Source: Microcaldota archaeon (lineage in GTDB: Archaea > Micrarchaeota > Micrarchaeia > Anstonellales > Bilamarchaeaceae). From it: a stretch of DNA of 7,402 bases. Made by a program: the position numbers and the translations under genes. Under the pieces are notes generated by a model. It made no database searches and had not been told where the DNA came from. It was given only the letters and a program-made list of their open reading frames with translations. The DNA is taken from NCBI GenBank assembly GCA_026992595.1, contig JALWZW010000018.1:1-7402 (forward strand), in the 5' to 3' direction. Each line of letters starts with the position of its first letter. Within the stretch, counting starts at the first letter, position 1. Below are positions 1-4,730 of this stretch, piece after piece.

Positions 1-336
1 GTTAAGGATAAGCGCTGAGGAGATGCCATCTGCATCGTTATGAAACCTCACCAATATAGCGCGGCCGCTTTCCTTTGCCACCGCAAGCGTTTTTGCCGCA
101 GCGGAAAGCGCCTCTTTCATGCGTGGAGGGCAATATTTGAAAGAGGGCAGAACGCGGACATTATCTTCAATAGAAAAGCGCTTCTCCGCTTCCTTTAAAG
201 CCCCTCCCACATATTCTACAACTTGGCCATGATTGAAATGTTCTGAGGAAAAAACTTCTATCTCATAAGTGCCGTTGCTTATTGTGTAAATAAAACCGCT
301 CTTGCTTCTTTTAACCTTTTTAATAACACCTATCAC
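1..336 (-). CDS. DHH-family phosphoesterase (RecJ-like), N-terminal part, cut by window edge
   Basis: The frame opens at a GTG (336-334) that overlaps the ribK stop in a GTGA junction and stays open for 112 codons to the left edge. Residues 1 to about 55 (MIGVIKKVKRSKSGFIYT...) look like a small beta-rich, possibly OB-type, nucleic-acid-binding domain. A helix at about 75-92 precedes the segment FHNDADGISSAL (98-109), which matches motif I of the DHH superfamily, where the His and Asp residues bind the catalytic metal. By family knowledge, archaeal DHH proteins with an N-terminal OB-like domain are RecJ-like nucleases of the COG1107 type; nuclease activity here is inferred. A strong Shine-Dalgarno lies 4-5 nt upstream, within ribK, so the gene is probably co-transcribed and translationally coupled with it. 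The DHH motif itself and the C-terminal domains lie outside the window, so the exact subfamily is uncertain. Confidence 0.82.
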   Translation of the reverse strand, partial: MIGVIKKVKRSKSGFIYTISNGTYEIEVFSSEHFNHGQVVEYVGGALKEAEKRFSIEDNVRVLPSFKYCPPRMKEALSAAAKTLAVAKESGRAILVRFHNDADGISSALILN

Positions 337-707
337 AATTCCACCTCCAAGAGGTCACCATCCTTTTTTCCAAAGGCGCTGCGGATATGGAAAGGCGCTA
401 TAATCTCCCACACCTCTGCAGGATGCCTATTTATTTCAGGAAAAATGAACGCCGCCCTCCTGCCTGCTATAGAGCAGGGCAAGAGATAAACAGCGCCATA
501 GCGCTTTCCCTCTTTATGAAACCCGGGAACATAGAGCGCCTCTTTTAAAAGGCGGTCTTTAAGCACCGCCTGCTTTTTATCCACCACTATGTTCAAAGTG
601 CCTGGATAGGGAGGGAAAAGGAGGCGGGAGATAGAGGAGCGGTAGTGAGGAAGGGAGAGGAAATAGCGTCCTTCGCCTAAACCGCTCACTATTTTGCCTA
701 TAATCAC
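333..707 (-). CDS. ribK: CTP-dependent riboflavin kinase (archaeal)
   Basis: 124 aa, normal for the family. It phosphorylates riboflavin to FMN using CTP rather than ATP, in the cytosol. Recognisable signatures are the N-terminal G-x-G-x-G turn followed by the Phe-Leu-Ser-Leu-Pro strand (SGLGEGRYFLSLP, 8-20), the nucleotide/metal segment PPYPGTLN (32-39) and the C-terminal RHPAEVWEIIAP with KKDGDLLEVEL (94-124). The start is GTG at 707-705. The family begins at this point, and a TTTATATA box lies centred 27.5 nt upstream, so the mRNA is probably leaderless. An ATG two nucleotides earlier is out of frame and is followed directly by TGA, so it cannot be the start. The gene diverges from hemK and shares an operon with the downstream DHH gene through a 4-nt overlap. 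Confidence 0.93.
   Translation of the reverse strand: MIIGKIVSGLGEGRYFLSLPHYRSSISRLLFPPYPGTLNIVVDKKQAVLKDRLLKEALYVPGFHKEGKRYGAVYLLPCSIAGRRAAFIFPEINRHPAEVWEIIAPFHIRSAFGKKDGDLLEVEL
342..348 (-). promoter_or_regulatory. Shine-Dalgarno for the DHH gene
   Basis: Read on the minus strand, GGAGGTG sits inside the last codons of ribK, about 5 nt ahead of the GTG start at 336. It matches the archaeal anti-SD almost perfectly and supports that start for an internal operon gene. Confidence 0.75.
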
Positions 708-708
708 A

Positions 709-716
709 TTTAAATA
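709..716 (+). promoter_or_regulatory. TATA box of the hemK-like gene
   Basis: TTTAAATA is an exact match to the archaeal TTTAWATA consensus, with its centre 27.5 nt before the GTG at 740. Transcription would start at or next to the start codon. No Shine-Dalgarno is present, consistent with a leaderless mRNA. Confidence 0.7.
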
Positions 717-730
717 GTAGAAAAAACCAA

Positions 731-738
731 TATATAAA
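731..738 (-). promoter_or_regulatory. TATA box of ribK
   Basis: On the minus strand this reads TTTATATA, an exact TTTAWATA match, with its centre 27.5 nt before the ribK GTG at 707. The distance is the same as for hemK in the other direction. It abuts the hemK start codon, so simultaneous occupancy of both promoters may be constrained. Confidence 0.7.
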
Positions 739-739
739 T

Positions 740-1288
740 GTGCGGCTGGAATTTCACCCTAAAGTTTATAAGCCGGCAGAGGACAGCGACCTTTTAGCAG
801 AAAACGCATTTTTTGCTGGCAGAGTGCTAGAAATAGGGTGCGGCTGCGGGATTGTGGCGATAGCGTGGGCGCTTAAAGGCAATGAAGTGGATTGCGTGGA
901 TATAAATCCCTACGCTTTAGAACTTACAAAAAGGAACGCGGAAAAAAACGGCGTAAAAATAAACATCTTCTACAGCAACCTTTTTAGCAATGTTAAAAAG
1001 CACTATGACTGCATCCTATTCAACCCTCCCTACCTGCCCACCACTGAAGAGGAGAAAACAGAGGAACCGCTTAATAGCGCGTGGGATGGAGGGGAAGAAG
1101 GCAATGCGCTTATAAAAGCATTCCTCAAAGAGTTTCCCAAACATGGCAAAAGGGCGCTGTTAGTGATAAGTTCCCTCAATAAAGTGGAAATACCCTACCC
1201 TTACCGCATAGTTGCGCAAAAAAACCTATTCTTTGAAAAACTCTATCTATTAGATATACAACGGGATGATGAAATGAACAACCGCTGA
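740..1288 (+). CDS. hemK: HemK2/PrmC-like N5-glutamine methyltransferase
   Basis: 182 aa, the single-domain length of archaeal and eukaryotic HemK2/Mtq2 proteins. These methylate the Gln of the GGQ motif of release factor aRF1 from S-adenosylmethionine, usually with a Trm112 partner; the substrate here is inferred. Visible motifs are the family N-terminus EFHPKVYKPAEDSDLL (4-19), SAM motif I EIGCGCG (31-37), the acidic ribose-binding VDIN (53-56) and the catalytic NPPYLP (95-100), which is diagnostic for Gln/adenine N-methyltransferases. The GTG start at 740 fits the family N-terminus and the promoter spacing; an ATG at 738 is in the wrong frame. The last nine codons and the stop overlap a box C/D sRNA. 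The Nudix gene follows on the same strand and in the same frame. Confidence 0.9.
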   Translation: MRLEFHPKVYKPAEDSDLLAENAFFAGRVLEIGCGCGIVAIAWALKGNEVDCVDINPYALELTKRNAEKNGVKINIFYSNLFSNVKKHYDCILFNPPYLPTTEEEKTEEPLNSAWDGGEEGNALIKAFLKEFPKHGKRALLVISSLNKVEIPYPYRIVAQKNLFFEKLYLLDIQRDDEMNNR

Positions 1289-1322
1289 AGGATGATGAGG
1301 ACGACAGCGGCTGACCGTGGTA
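1257..1322 (+). ncRNA. Box C/D guide sRNA overlapping the hemK 3' end
   Basis: The complete archaeal architecture is present: box C ATGATGA (1266-1272), a 12-nt guide (1273-1284), box D' CTGA (1285-1288), a 3-nt spacer AGG, box C' ATGATGA (1292-1298), a second 12-nt guide (1299-1310) and box D CTGA (1311-1314). All four boxes are perfect and both guides have the canonical 12-nt length. Flanking bases form a terminal stem: 1261-1264 ACGG pairs with 1315-1318 CCGT, then an A-G mismatch, then 1257-1259 pairs with 1320-1322. That leaves one base, G1265, before box C, as expected for a kink-turn. Such RNAs guide 2'-O-methylation with L7Ae, Nop5 and fibrillarin. No separate promoter is evident, so it may be processed from the hemK-Nudix transcript. 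The outer ends are approximate. Confidence 0.85.
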
Positions 1323-1324
1323 GC

Positions 1325-1720
1325 ATGCGAATGGTGGCATGTGATGGGGTGCTTTTGGAAGAAGGAAAGGTGCTTTTAATAAAAAGGAAAAGCGAGCCCT
1401 TTAAGCACCAATGGGCGCTTCCAGGAGGAAAAATAGAGGAAGAGGAAACGGCAGAAGAATGCGTGGTGAGGGAGTTTTTTGAAGAGACAGGGATAAAGGT
1501 GCGGGTGAAAAAGCTCATAGGCGTTTTTTCTGACCCTAAAAGAGACCCGCGCAAAATAATATCTATTGCCTTTTTAGTGGAAAGGGAAGGGGGAGAGGGG
1601 AGAGCAGGAAGCGATGCTGAGGAAGTGAAGTGGTTTGATGTGGAAAGAGTGCCTAGGTTAGCGGCTGACCATAATAAAATAATAAAAGAGGCGCTAAAGA
1701 TTATTTCCCGTTCTCAATAA
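1325..1720 (+). CDS. Nudix hydrolase (ADP-ribose pyrophosphatase-like)
   Basis: 131 aa from this start. It hydrolyses a nucleoside diphosphate linked to another group; ADP-ribose or an oxidised dNTP are possible substrates and the sequence does not decide. The Nudix box G-x5-E-x7-R-E-U-x-E-E-x-G-U is perfect at residues 35-57 (GGK, then E41, R49 E50, E53 E54, G56). It is preceded by a beta strand VACDGVLLEEGKVLLIKR and by the QWALPGGK loop, and followed by a WFDVERVP strand typical of the fold. An ATG at 1292 gives 11 more residues, but that ATGATGA is box C' of the sRNA and the extra residues add nothing family-like, so 1325 (or 1331) is preferred. No Shine-Dalgarno decides between them. The last 20 nt overlap the convergent coiled-coil gene. 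Confidence 0.88.
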   Translation: MRMVACDGVLLEEGKVLLIKRKSEPFKHQWALPGGKIEEEETAEECVVREFFEETGIKVRVKKLIGVFSDPKRDPRKIISIAFLVEREGGEGRAGSDAEEVKWFDVERVPRLAADHNKIIKEALKIISRSQ

Positions 1721-2198
1721 GCGCAATGTCTTCTAAGCTCACAAACTCTTTTGCCTTGCTCGCCTTTTTCGCCTCCCTATACTCACCATAAAGCTTTTTC
1801 AACTCCTCCCTAATCCCTTTCAACTTTTCCTCAATTTCTGAAATCTCCTTCTGCGCTTCCTCAATATCCTTCTCCACATACCTCAACTTTCTCCTTGCCC
1901 TATCCACTTCCTCATACTCCTTCAACTTCTTTTCAACTTCCCGCAACCTCTTCAGCATCTGCCTTTCCATTGCGGGAGTGTATGCAGAAGTGGAGATTTT
2001 AAATTCCAGCGCGCGCTTCTGCCTTTTATAAGGTTCTAAATTTATATCTTTGGTCTGCTCCACAAAGGGCTTAAGCGCTTTTTGCTCATATTGCTTATAC
2101 TTTAATCTGCGGTTTAACTCTTTTATACGCTCTATTAACTGCGCCTTCTCCTGCTCTAATTGGTCAATCCTTGCTTTAATCTCTTCTTCCCCTGTCAT
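1701..2198 (-). CDS. Coiled-coil protein, COG1340-like
   Basis: 165 aa, almost entirely Glu/Lys/Arg/Leu-rich heptads from residue 4 to about 148, broken near residues 70-76. The central segment (ALEFKISTSAYTPAMERQMLKRL) resembles the LE-(F/W)-x-x-x-T-x(4)-(S/T)-P-x-x-E-R signature that I remember from archaeal COG1340 coiled-coil proteins. Those are usually longer, so this may be a short version; the assignment is by recall and moderate. It has no signal peptide or membrane segment, so a cytosolic elongated dimer is likely. Function is unknown. The ATG at 2198 has no Shine-Dalgarno. A weak TTTAAAAG box (2239-2232 on the minus strand) would give a short leader of about ten bases. Its 3' end overlaps the Nudix gene by 20 nt. 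Confidence 0.75.
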   Translation of the reverse strand: MTGEEEIKARIDQLEQEKAQLIERIKELNRRLKYKQYEQKALKPFVEQTKDINLEPYKRQKRALEFKISTSAYTPAMERQMLKRLREVEKKLKEYEEVDRARRKLRYVEKDIEEAQKEISEIEEKLKGIREELKKLYGEYREAKKASKAKEFVSLEDIALIENGK

Positions 2199-2220
2199 AA
2201 AATCAGTTGTTGAATAAGTT

Positions 2221-2235
2221 AAAGGAAATTCCTTT
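2221..2235. repeat. Perfect 7-bp dyad upstream of csl4
   Basis: AAAGGAA-A-TTCCTTT is a perfect inverted repeat with a one-base centre, placed directly before and slightly overlapping the csl4 TATA box, between the divergent coiled-coil and csl4 genes. It may be an operator or simply a symmetric BRE-like element. Confidence 0.45.
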
Positions 2236-2241
2236 TAAATA
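2234..2241 (+). promoter_or_regulatory. TATA box of the csl4-rpoL-signal peptidase operon
   Basis: TTTAAATA matches the archaeal consensus exactly. Its centre is 25.5 nt before the ATG at 2263 but only 16.5 nt before the ATG at 2254. The spacing favours a leaderless message starting at 2263. The same A/T box read on the minus strand could serve the coiled-coil gene. Confidence 0.65.
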
Positions 2242-2262
2242 TTAGCGTTAAAAATGCATTTA

Positions 2263-2787
2263 ATGATTGTTTTTCCTGGCGATTTCTTAGCGCATGGTGA
2301 GGAAGCAGAAGGGGGAGCAAATACTGTAGAGAGAGAAGATGATATATATGCGGCAGTGATGGGAGAGGTGGTGAGGAAAGGCAGAGTGGTTAGCGTAATG
2401 AGTAAAAAGCATATATGCCTCCCGCGCCGCGGCTTAGAAGTATATGGCATAGTGGTGAGCCACACCCCTTCTAAAGCAGTTCTCTACTGCGTCCCCGCCT
2501 GCGTTGTGAGCGGAAAGGGGAGAGGGCTGGGGTTCATGGCTGCATTGGAGCCGCGCGGGATGGGAAAGTTTGTGAAAGATATGAGATACGAAGCGCGCAT
2601 AGGAGATATATTGTTTGGCCAAGTGGTGGTTTCAACGCGCGAAGGCAATATTATAAGCATCAGCGCTCCTAAATATGGCTTTATAGCGGTTTTTTGCCCC
2701 AAATGCAGAAAAAGGATGGTGAAAAAAGGGAATGTTTTTGTGTGTAAGTGCGGAAATATTGAAAGAAGGAAGATAGCGAGGAGGTAG
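2263..2787 (+). CDS. csl4: Exosome RNA-binding subunit Csl4
   Basis: 174 aa from the ATG at 2263; an in-frame ATG at 2254 would add three residues. Csl4 caps the archaeal exosome, forming a trimer on the Rrp41/Rrp42 ring that binds RNA and, by family knowledge, recruits DnaG. The N-terminal domain starts MIVFPGDFLAHGEEAEGG, the usual Csl4 opening. An S1 domain spans roughly residues 60-140, with the strand KYGFIAVFCPKC leading into a C-terminal zinc ribbon and the basic tail ERRKIARR. The ribbon is C-x2-C-x12-C-x-C; the second knuckle has one residue fewer than the usual CxxC. The 2263 start is chosen from promoter spacing. The stop is 1 nt from rpoL, a linkage I recall as conserved in archaea. 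Confidence 0.9.
   Translation: MIVFPGDFLAHGEEAEGGANTVEREDDIYAAVMGEVVRKGRVVSVMSKKHICLPRRGLEVYGIVVSHTPSKAVLYCVPACVVSGKGRGLGFMAALEPRGMGKFVKDMRYEARIGDILFGQVVVSTREGNIISISAPKYGFIAVFCPKCRKRMVKKGNVFVCKCGNIERRKIARR
2780..2785 (+). promoter_or_regulatory. Shine-Dalgarno for rpoL
   Basis: GGAGGT lies in the last codons of csl4, three bases before the rpoL ATG at 2789. The spacing is short but the match is strong, implying translational coupling between the two genes. Confidence 0.65.
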
Positions 2788-2788
2788 T

Positions 2789-3058
2789 ATGGAGATAAAA
2801 ATAATTAAAGAAGGAAAGGATAGCATAGAAGTAGAGTTTGAAGGGTATGATGAAGGGCTGGTAGCATTGATAGCAGAGCGGTTGAATGCTAAAAAAGAGG
2901 TGGAAATGGCTGCAAGCAAAGTGGAGCATCCGCTCATTTCCCACCCCACCCTTTTTTTGAAGGTGAGCAAGGGGGATGCAAAAAAAATCCTGAAAGAAAC
3001 GCTTAAAGAGATAGAAAAGGAGGTTAAAAAATTCTCCAAAGAGTTCTCCGCTCTTTAG
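2789..3058 (+). CDS. rpoL: DNA-directed RNA polymerase subunit L (Rpb11-like)
   Basis: 89 aa, the normal size. RpoL pairs with RpoD to form the alpha-like assembly platform of the archaeal RNA polymerase. The N-terminal strand-loop MEIKIIKEGKDSIEVEFEG is followed by a helix (LVALIAERLN), then by the family hallmark EHPLISHPTLFLKV (about 46-59), which corresponds to the conserved HP-containing strand, and by a long amphipathic C-terminal helix (KKILKETLKEIEKEVKKF). It follows csl4 after one base. The C-terminus is complete, so the overlap with the next gene is not caused by a truncated rpoL. Its final 28 nt also encode the proposed start of the signal peptidase in another frame. Confidence 0.93.
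   Translation: MEIKIIKEGKDSIEVEFEGYDEGLVALIAERLNAKKEVEMAASKVEHPLISHPTLFLKVSKGDAKKILKETLKEIEKEVKKFSKEFSAL
3019..3024 (+). promoter_or_regulatory. Shine-Dalgarno for the AUU-started signal peptidase
   Basis: GGAGGT occurs within the 3' part of rpoL, six bases before an ATT at 3031 that opens the signal peptidase frame. It is the same hexamer that precedes rpoL and the DHH gene. It also encodes Lys-Glu-Val of rpoL, so coincidence is possible. Confidence 0.55.
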
Positions 3059-4020
3059 ACCTCTCAGATTGGAAGCATCAAAGCGCTGTTCTTCTCTTCA
3101 CCTTAGCGCTTTTTCTCCTTTCGCGGGCGCTTTTTTTAGACACCCCTTTAGAATTCCTCCCCTTTCTATTTGCGCTCCTCATGGGAATAGAGATATTTGC
3201 GTTTATATTTATAGATTTTAAAGAAGGTGTGAAAAAGCACGGCTGGAAGGAAGAGATTATAGATACCGTTAAAGTGCTGGTGATAGTAGGCGGGCTTTGG
3301 GTAGGGTTGGGGCTTCTGCTCAACACCCCCTCTCCAATTTCCGCAGTTGCCTCCTGCAGCATGCTTCCCAACCTGCAGAAGGGAGATTTTATAATTGTAA
3401 AGGGTGAAAGCGCCAAAGCGCCTGAAATAAGCGCTAGCGCAGAGGAGGTAAAGGCGCTTAACGGCCCTTCCGAGGTTATATATCAAAACAAAACCTACCG
3501 CTTACAAGGTTCGCTCTATGTGTACTGCTTAGCAGGAGGAGAGGGGCAGTTGTGTAAAGAATTTGCAGAAAGGCCTGAAAGGTTTGTGGAAAAAAGAGGC
3601 GCCTTTAAATTTGGCTATAAGCAATGCACCATTAAAAAGAAGTATGAAGAGTACAGCACGCCCTGTGTGGCATATATTGAATATAAAGAGAGGAGAATTG
3701 AGGTGGATAAGGGAGAGGGAGAGGTGGTGGTTTATAGACCTAAAAAAGAGGAGTTGTTCGGACTGGTGGGAGATATAGTGCATAGGGCGGTTTTGAAAAT
3801 AAAAGCAGGGGGGGAAGAGTATTATATAACAAAAGGGGACAACAACCCGGTGCTTGACATTCAGTTGTTTGCTTGGGGGCGCGGCAACAGAGTAGTGGAT
3901 GAGGAGAAGTATGTAGGCAAGGTGGTGGGCTGGATGCCCTATTTAGGGTATCTTAAATTGGCAATAGATGGAAGATGGGGGGAGGAAGAGCAGTGTAAAA
4001 CTCAATTAACCTATCCTTAG
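3031..4020 (+). CDS. Signal peptidase I, archaeal/ER (Sec11) type, with N-terminal extension
   Basis: Cleaves signal peptides at the outer face of the membrane. The catalytic Ser is in SCSMLP (Ser110), the His in GDIVHRAV (His251) and the Asp in TKGDNNPVLD (Asp270 or Asp276), so it is the Ser-His-Asp type rather than bacterial Ser-Lys. The first ATG is at 3181, but the frame is open back to 3028 with no stop. The upstream 50 codons encode two clear membrane helices, QSAVLLFTLALFLLSRALFL (17-36) and about 41-63. A third helix (79-98) precedes Ser110. Charged loops obey positive-inside and place the active site outside. No ATG, GTG or TTG exists upstream, but ATT at 3031 sits 6 nt after GGAGGT. 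Starting at 3181 would cut helix 2. A roughly 100-residue insert with four Cys separates Ser and His. Confidence 0.85.
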   Translation: MLQRVLRSLDLSDWKHQSAVLLFTLALFLLSRALFLDTPLEFLPFLFALLMGIEIFAFIFIDFKEGVKKHGWKEEIIDTVKVLVIVGGLWVGLGLLLNTPSPISAVASCSMLPNLQKGDFIIVKGESAKAPEISASAEEVKALNGPSEVIYQNKTYRLQGSLYVYCLAGGEGQLCKEFAERPERFVEKRGAFKFGYKQCTIKKKYEEYSTPCVAYIEYKERRIEVDKGEGEVVVYRPKKEELFGLVGDIVHRAVLKIKAGGEEYYITKGDNNPVLDIQLFAWGRGNRVVDEEKYVGKVVGWMPYLGYLKLAIDGRWGEEEQCKTQLTYP

Positions 4021-4682
4021 CCGTAATGACTTCCCCCGCCTGAAGAGGGCTCTTTGGAAAGCAATTCCTCCAGCGCCTCCTGAAGCTCTTTGCGCTCTTT
4101 CTTATTCTTTATCTTCTTAACGCGCTCGTTCCATTTCTCCAACGCGCTGTAAACAAAATGAATGGTGGGTTCGCCCACATACTTAGCATAATCTAAAAGA
4201 GCGCGCAACGCATAAGCATCCTCGCACTCTCCCAGCGCTTCAATGATAGCATTCCTCAGCACATGGTTAGATTCGCTTTCCTGCTGGCTGTAGCGCGTGA
4301 AGTGATAGGTTAAAAGTTTTGCCGCCTCCACCCCTCCCAACTCTCCTAAAAACTTTATAACTTCAAGCGCTCCCTCTATAGAGGTGTAATAATTAAAGAT
4401 AGAGCGGTAAATCTTCATCTGAATATTTTTAGGTTCCACGCCCTTTGCCTGAAAATATGGGATGGAGTGGAAAAGTTTAAACTCCTGCGCCCCGCATAAG
4501 AGGTTGTGTAAGAGGTAAACTATTAACTGCCTGTCAGTAGAGTTGCCCTTTTTATACAGCTTCTTTAAGCGCTTTTTTGCCTTTTCCTTGTCTTCATAAG
4601 AAACCGCAATAGGGTAAAATTTTATCTTTAATACCGCTTCTTCCATCTCCTTGAGTTTTTCTTTAGCGTCCTTTTTATCCAA
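4017..4682 (-). CDS. HEAT-repeat-like alpha-helical protein, function unknown
   Basis: 221 aa, helical throughout, with a Lys/Glu-rich N-terminus and C-terminus. The segment LRNAIIEALGECEDAYALRALL (about 142-163) has the helix-turn-helix pattern of HEAT/armadillo repeats, and the preceding ALEVIKFLGELGGVEAAKLL looks like another unit, giving perhaps three to four repeats. It ends in a flexible SSGGGSHYG tail. There are no membrane segments or catalytic motifs, so a cytosolic protein-binding scaffold is the safest reading. The start TTG at 4682 is uncertain: the frame is open to ACA at 4709-4707, and an ATT directly precedes the TTG. The stop overlaps that of the signal peptidase by 4 nt. I do not recognise a specific family. 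Confidence 0.7.
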   Translation of the reverse strand: MDKKDAKEKLKEMEEAVLKIKFYPIAVSYEDKEKAKKRLKKLYKKGNSTDRQLIVYLLHNLLCGAQEFKLFHSIPYFQAKGVEPKNIQMKIYRSIFNYYTSIEGALEVIKFLGELGGVEAAKLLTYHFTRYSQQESESNHVLRNAIIEALGECEDAYALRALLDYAKYVGEPTIHFVYSALEKWNERVKKIKNKKERKELQEALEELLSKEPSSGGGSHYG

Positions 4683-4730
4683 AATATCGCCCCAACAATT
4701 TTTTATTGTTTAAATTTAAATGATTATCTT
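4683..4730. promoter_or_regulatory. Divergent promoter region between the HEAT-like gene and SBDS
   Basis: This 48-bp gap holds the palindrome TTTAAATTTAAA (4709-4720) and a small inverted repeat AACAAT-ttttt-ATTGTT (4694-4710). For SBDS the best TATA candidate is TTTATTGT (4702-4709), centred 25.5 nt before its ATG. For the HEAT-like gene, TTTAAACA (4717-4710, minus strand) would place the transcript start within a few bases of the TTG/ATT. Both assignments are less clean than at the ribK/hemK promoter. No Shine-Dalgarno is present on either side. Confidence 0.5.

Larger units (their letters stand above)
705..742. repeat. Inverted repeat forming the ribK/hemK divergent promoter
   Basis: The arm CACATTTAAATA (705-716) and the inverse of TATATAAATGTG (731-742) match at 11 of 12 positions. 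Each arm holds the TATA box for one gene and the GTG start of the other. The whole 32-bp gap between the two genes is therefore two mirrored leaderless promoters separated by a 14-bp A-rich spacer. Confidence 0.75.

Noticed and set aside
1286..1294. HemK-Nudix fusion by TGA readthrough (same frame, one codon apart)
   Set aside because: TGA here is part of box D', both proteins are complete at normal lengths, and no recoding element is visible.
1292..1324. Nudix start at the ATGATG of 1292
   Set aside because: This ATGATGA is box C' of the sRNA, has no Shine-Dalgarno, and the added residues do not resemble a Nudix N-terminus. Not fully excluded.
2846..2880. Second box C-like ATGATGA in rpoL as another C/D sRNA
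   Set aside because: No D' or D box at the required spacing and no flanking stem; it encodes ordinary RpoL residues.
2632..3039. Minus-strand frames opposite csl4 and rpoL, rich in Ser/Phe
   Set aside because: They are antisense shadows of strongly recognisable genes, with no family resemblance or initiation signals.
3023..3058. Programmed -1 frameshift fusing RpoL to the signal peptidase at the A-run (3026-3031)
   Set aside because: The run would make the P-site tRNA re-pair with TAA, RpoL is complete without it, and the fusion makes no biological sense. An AUU start explains the frame better.
4694..4710. Small T-rich hairpin as a terminator
   Set aside because: It lies between divergent starts, where no transcript ends; it is more likely part of the promoter region.
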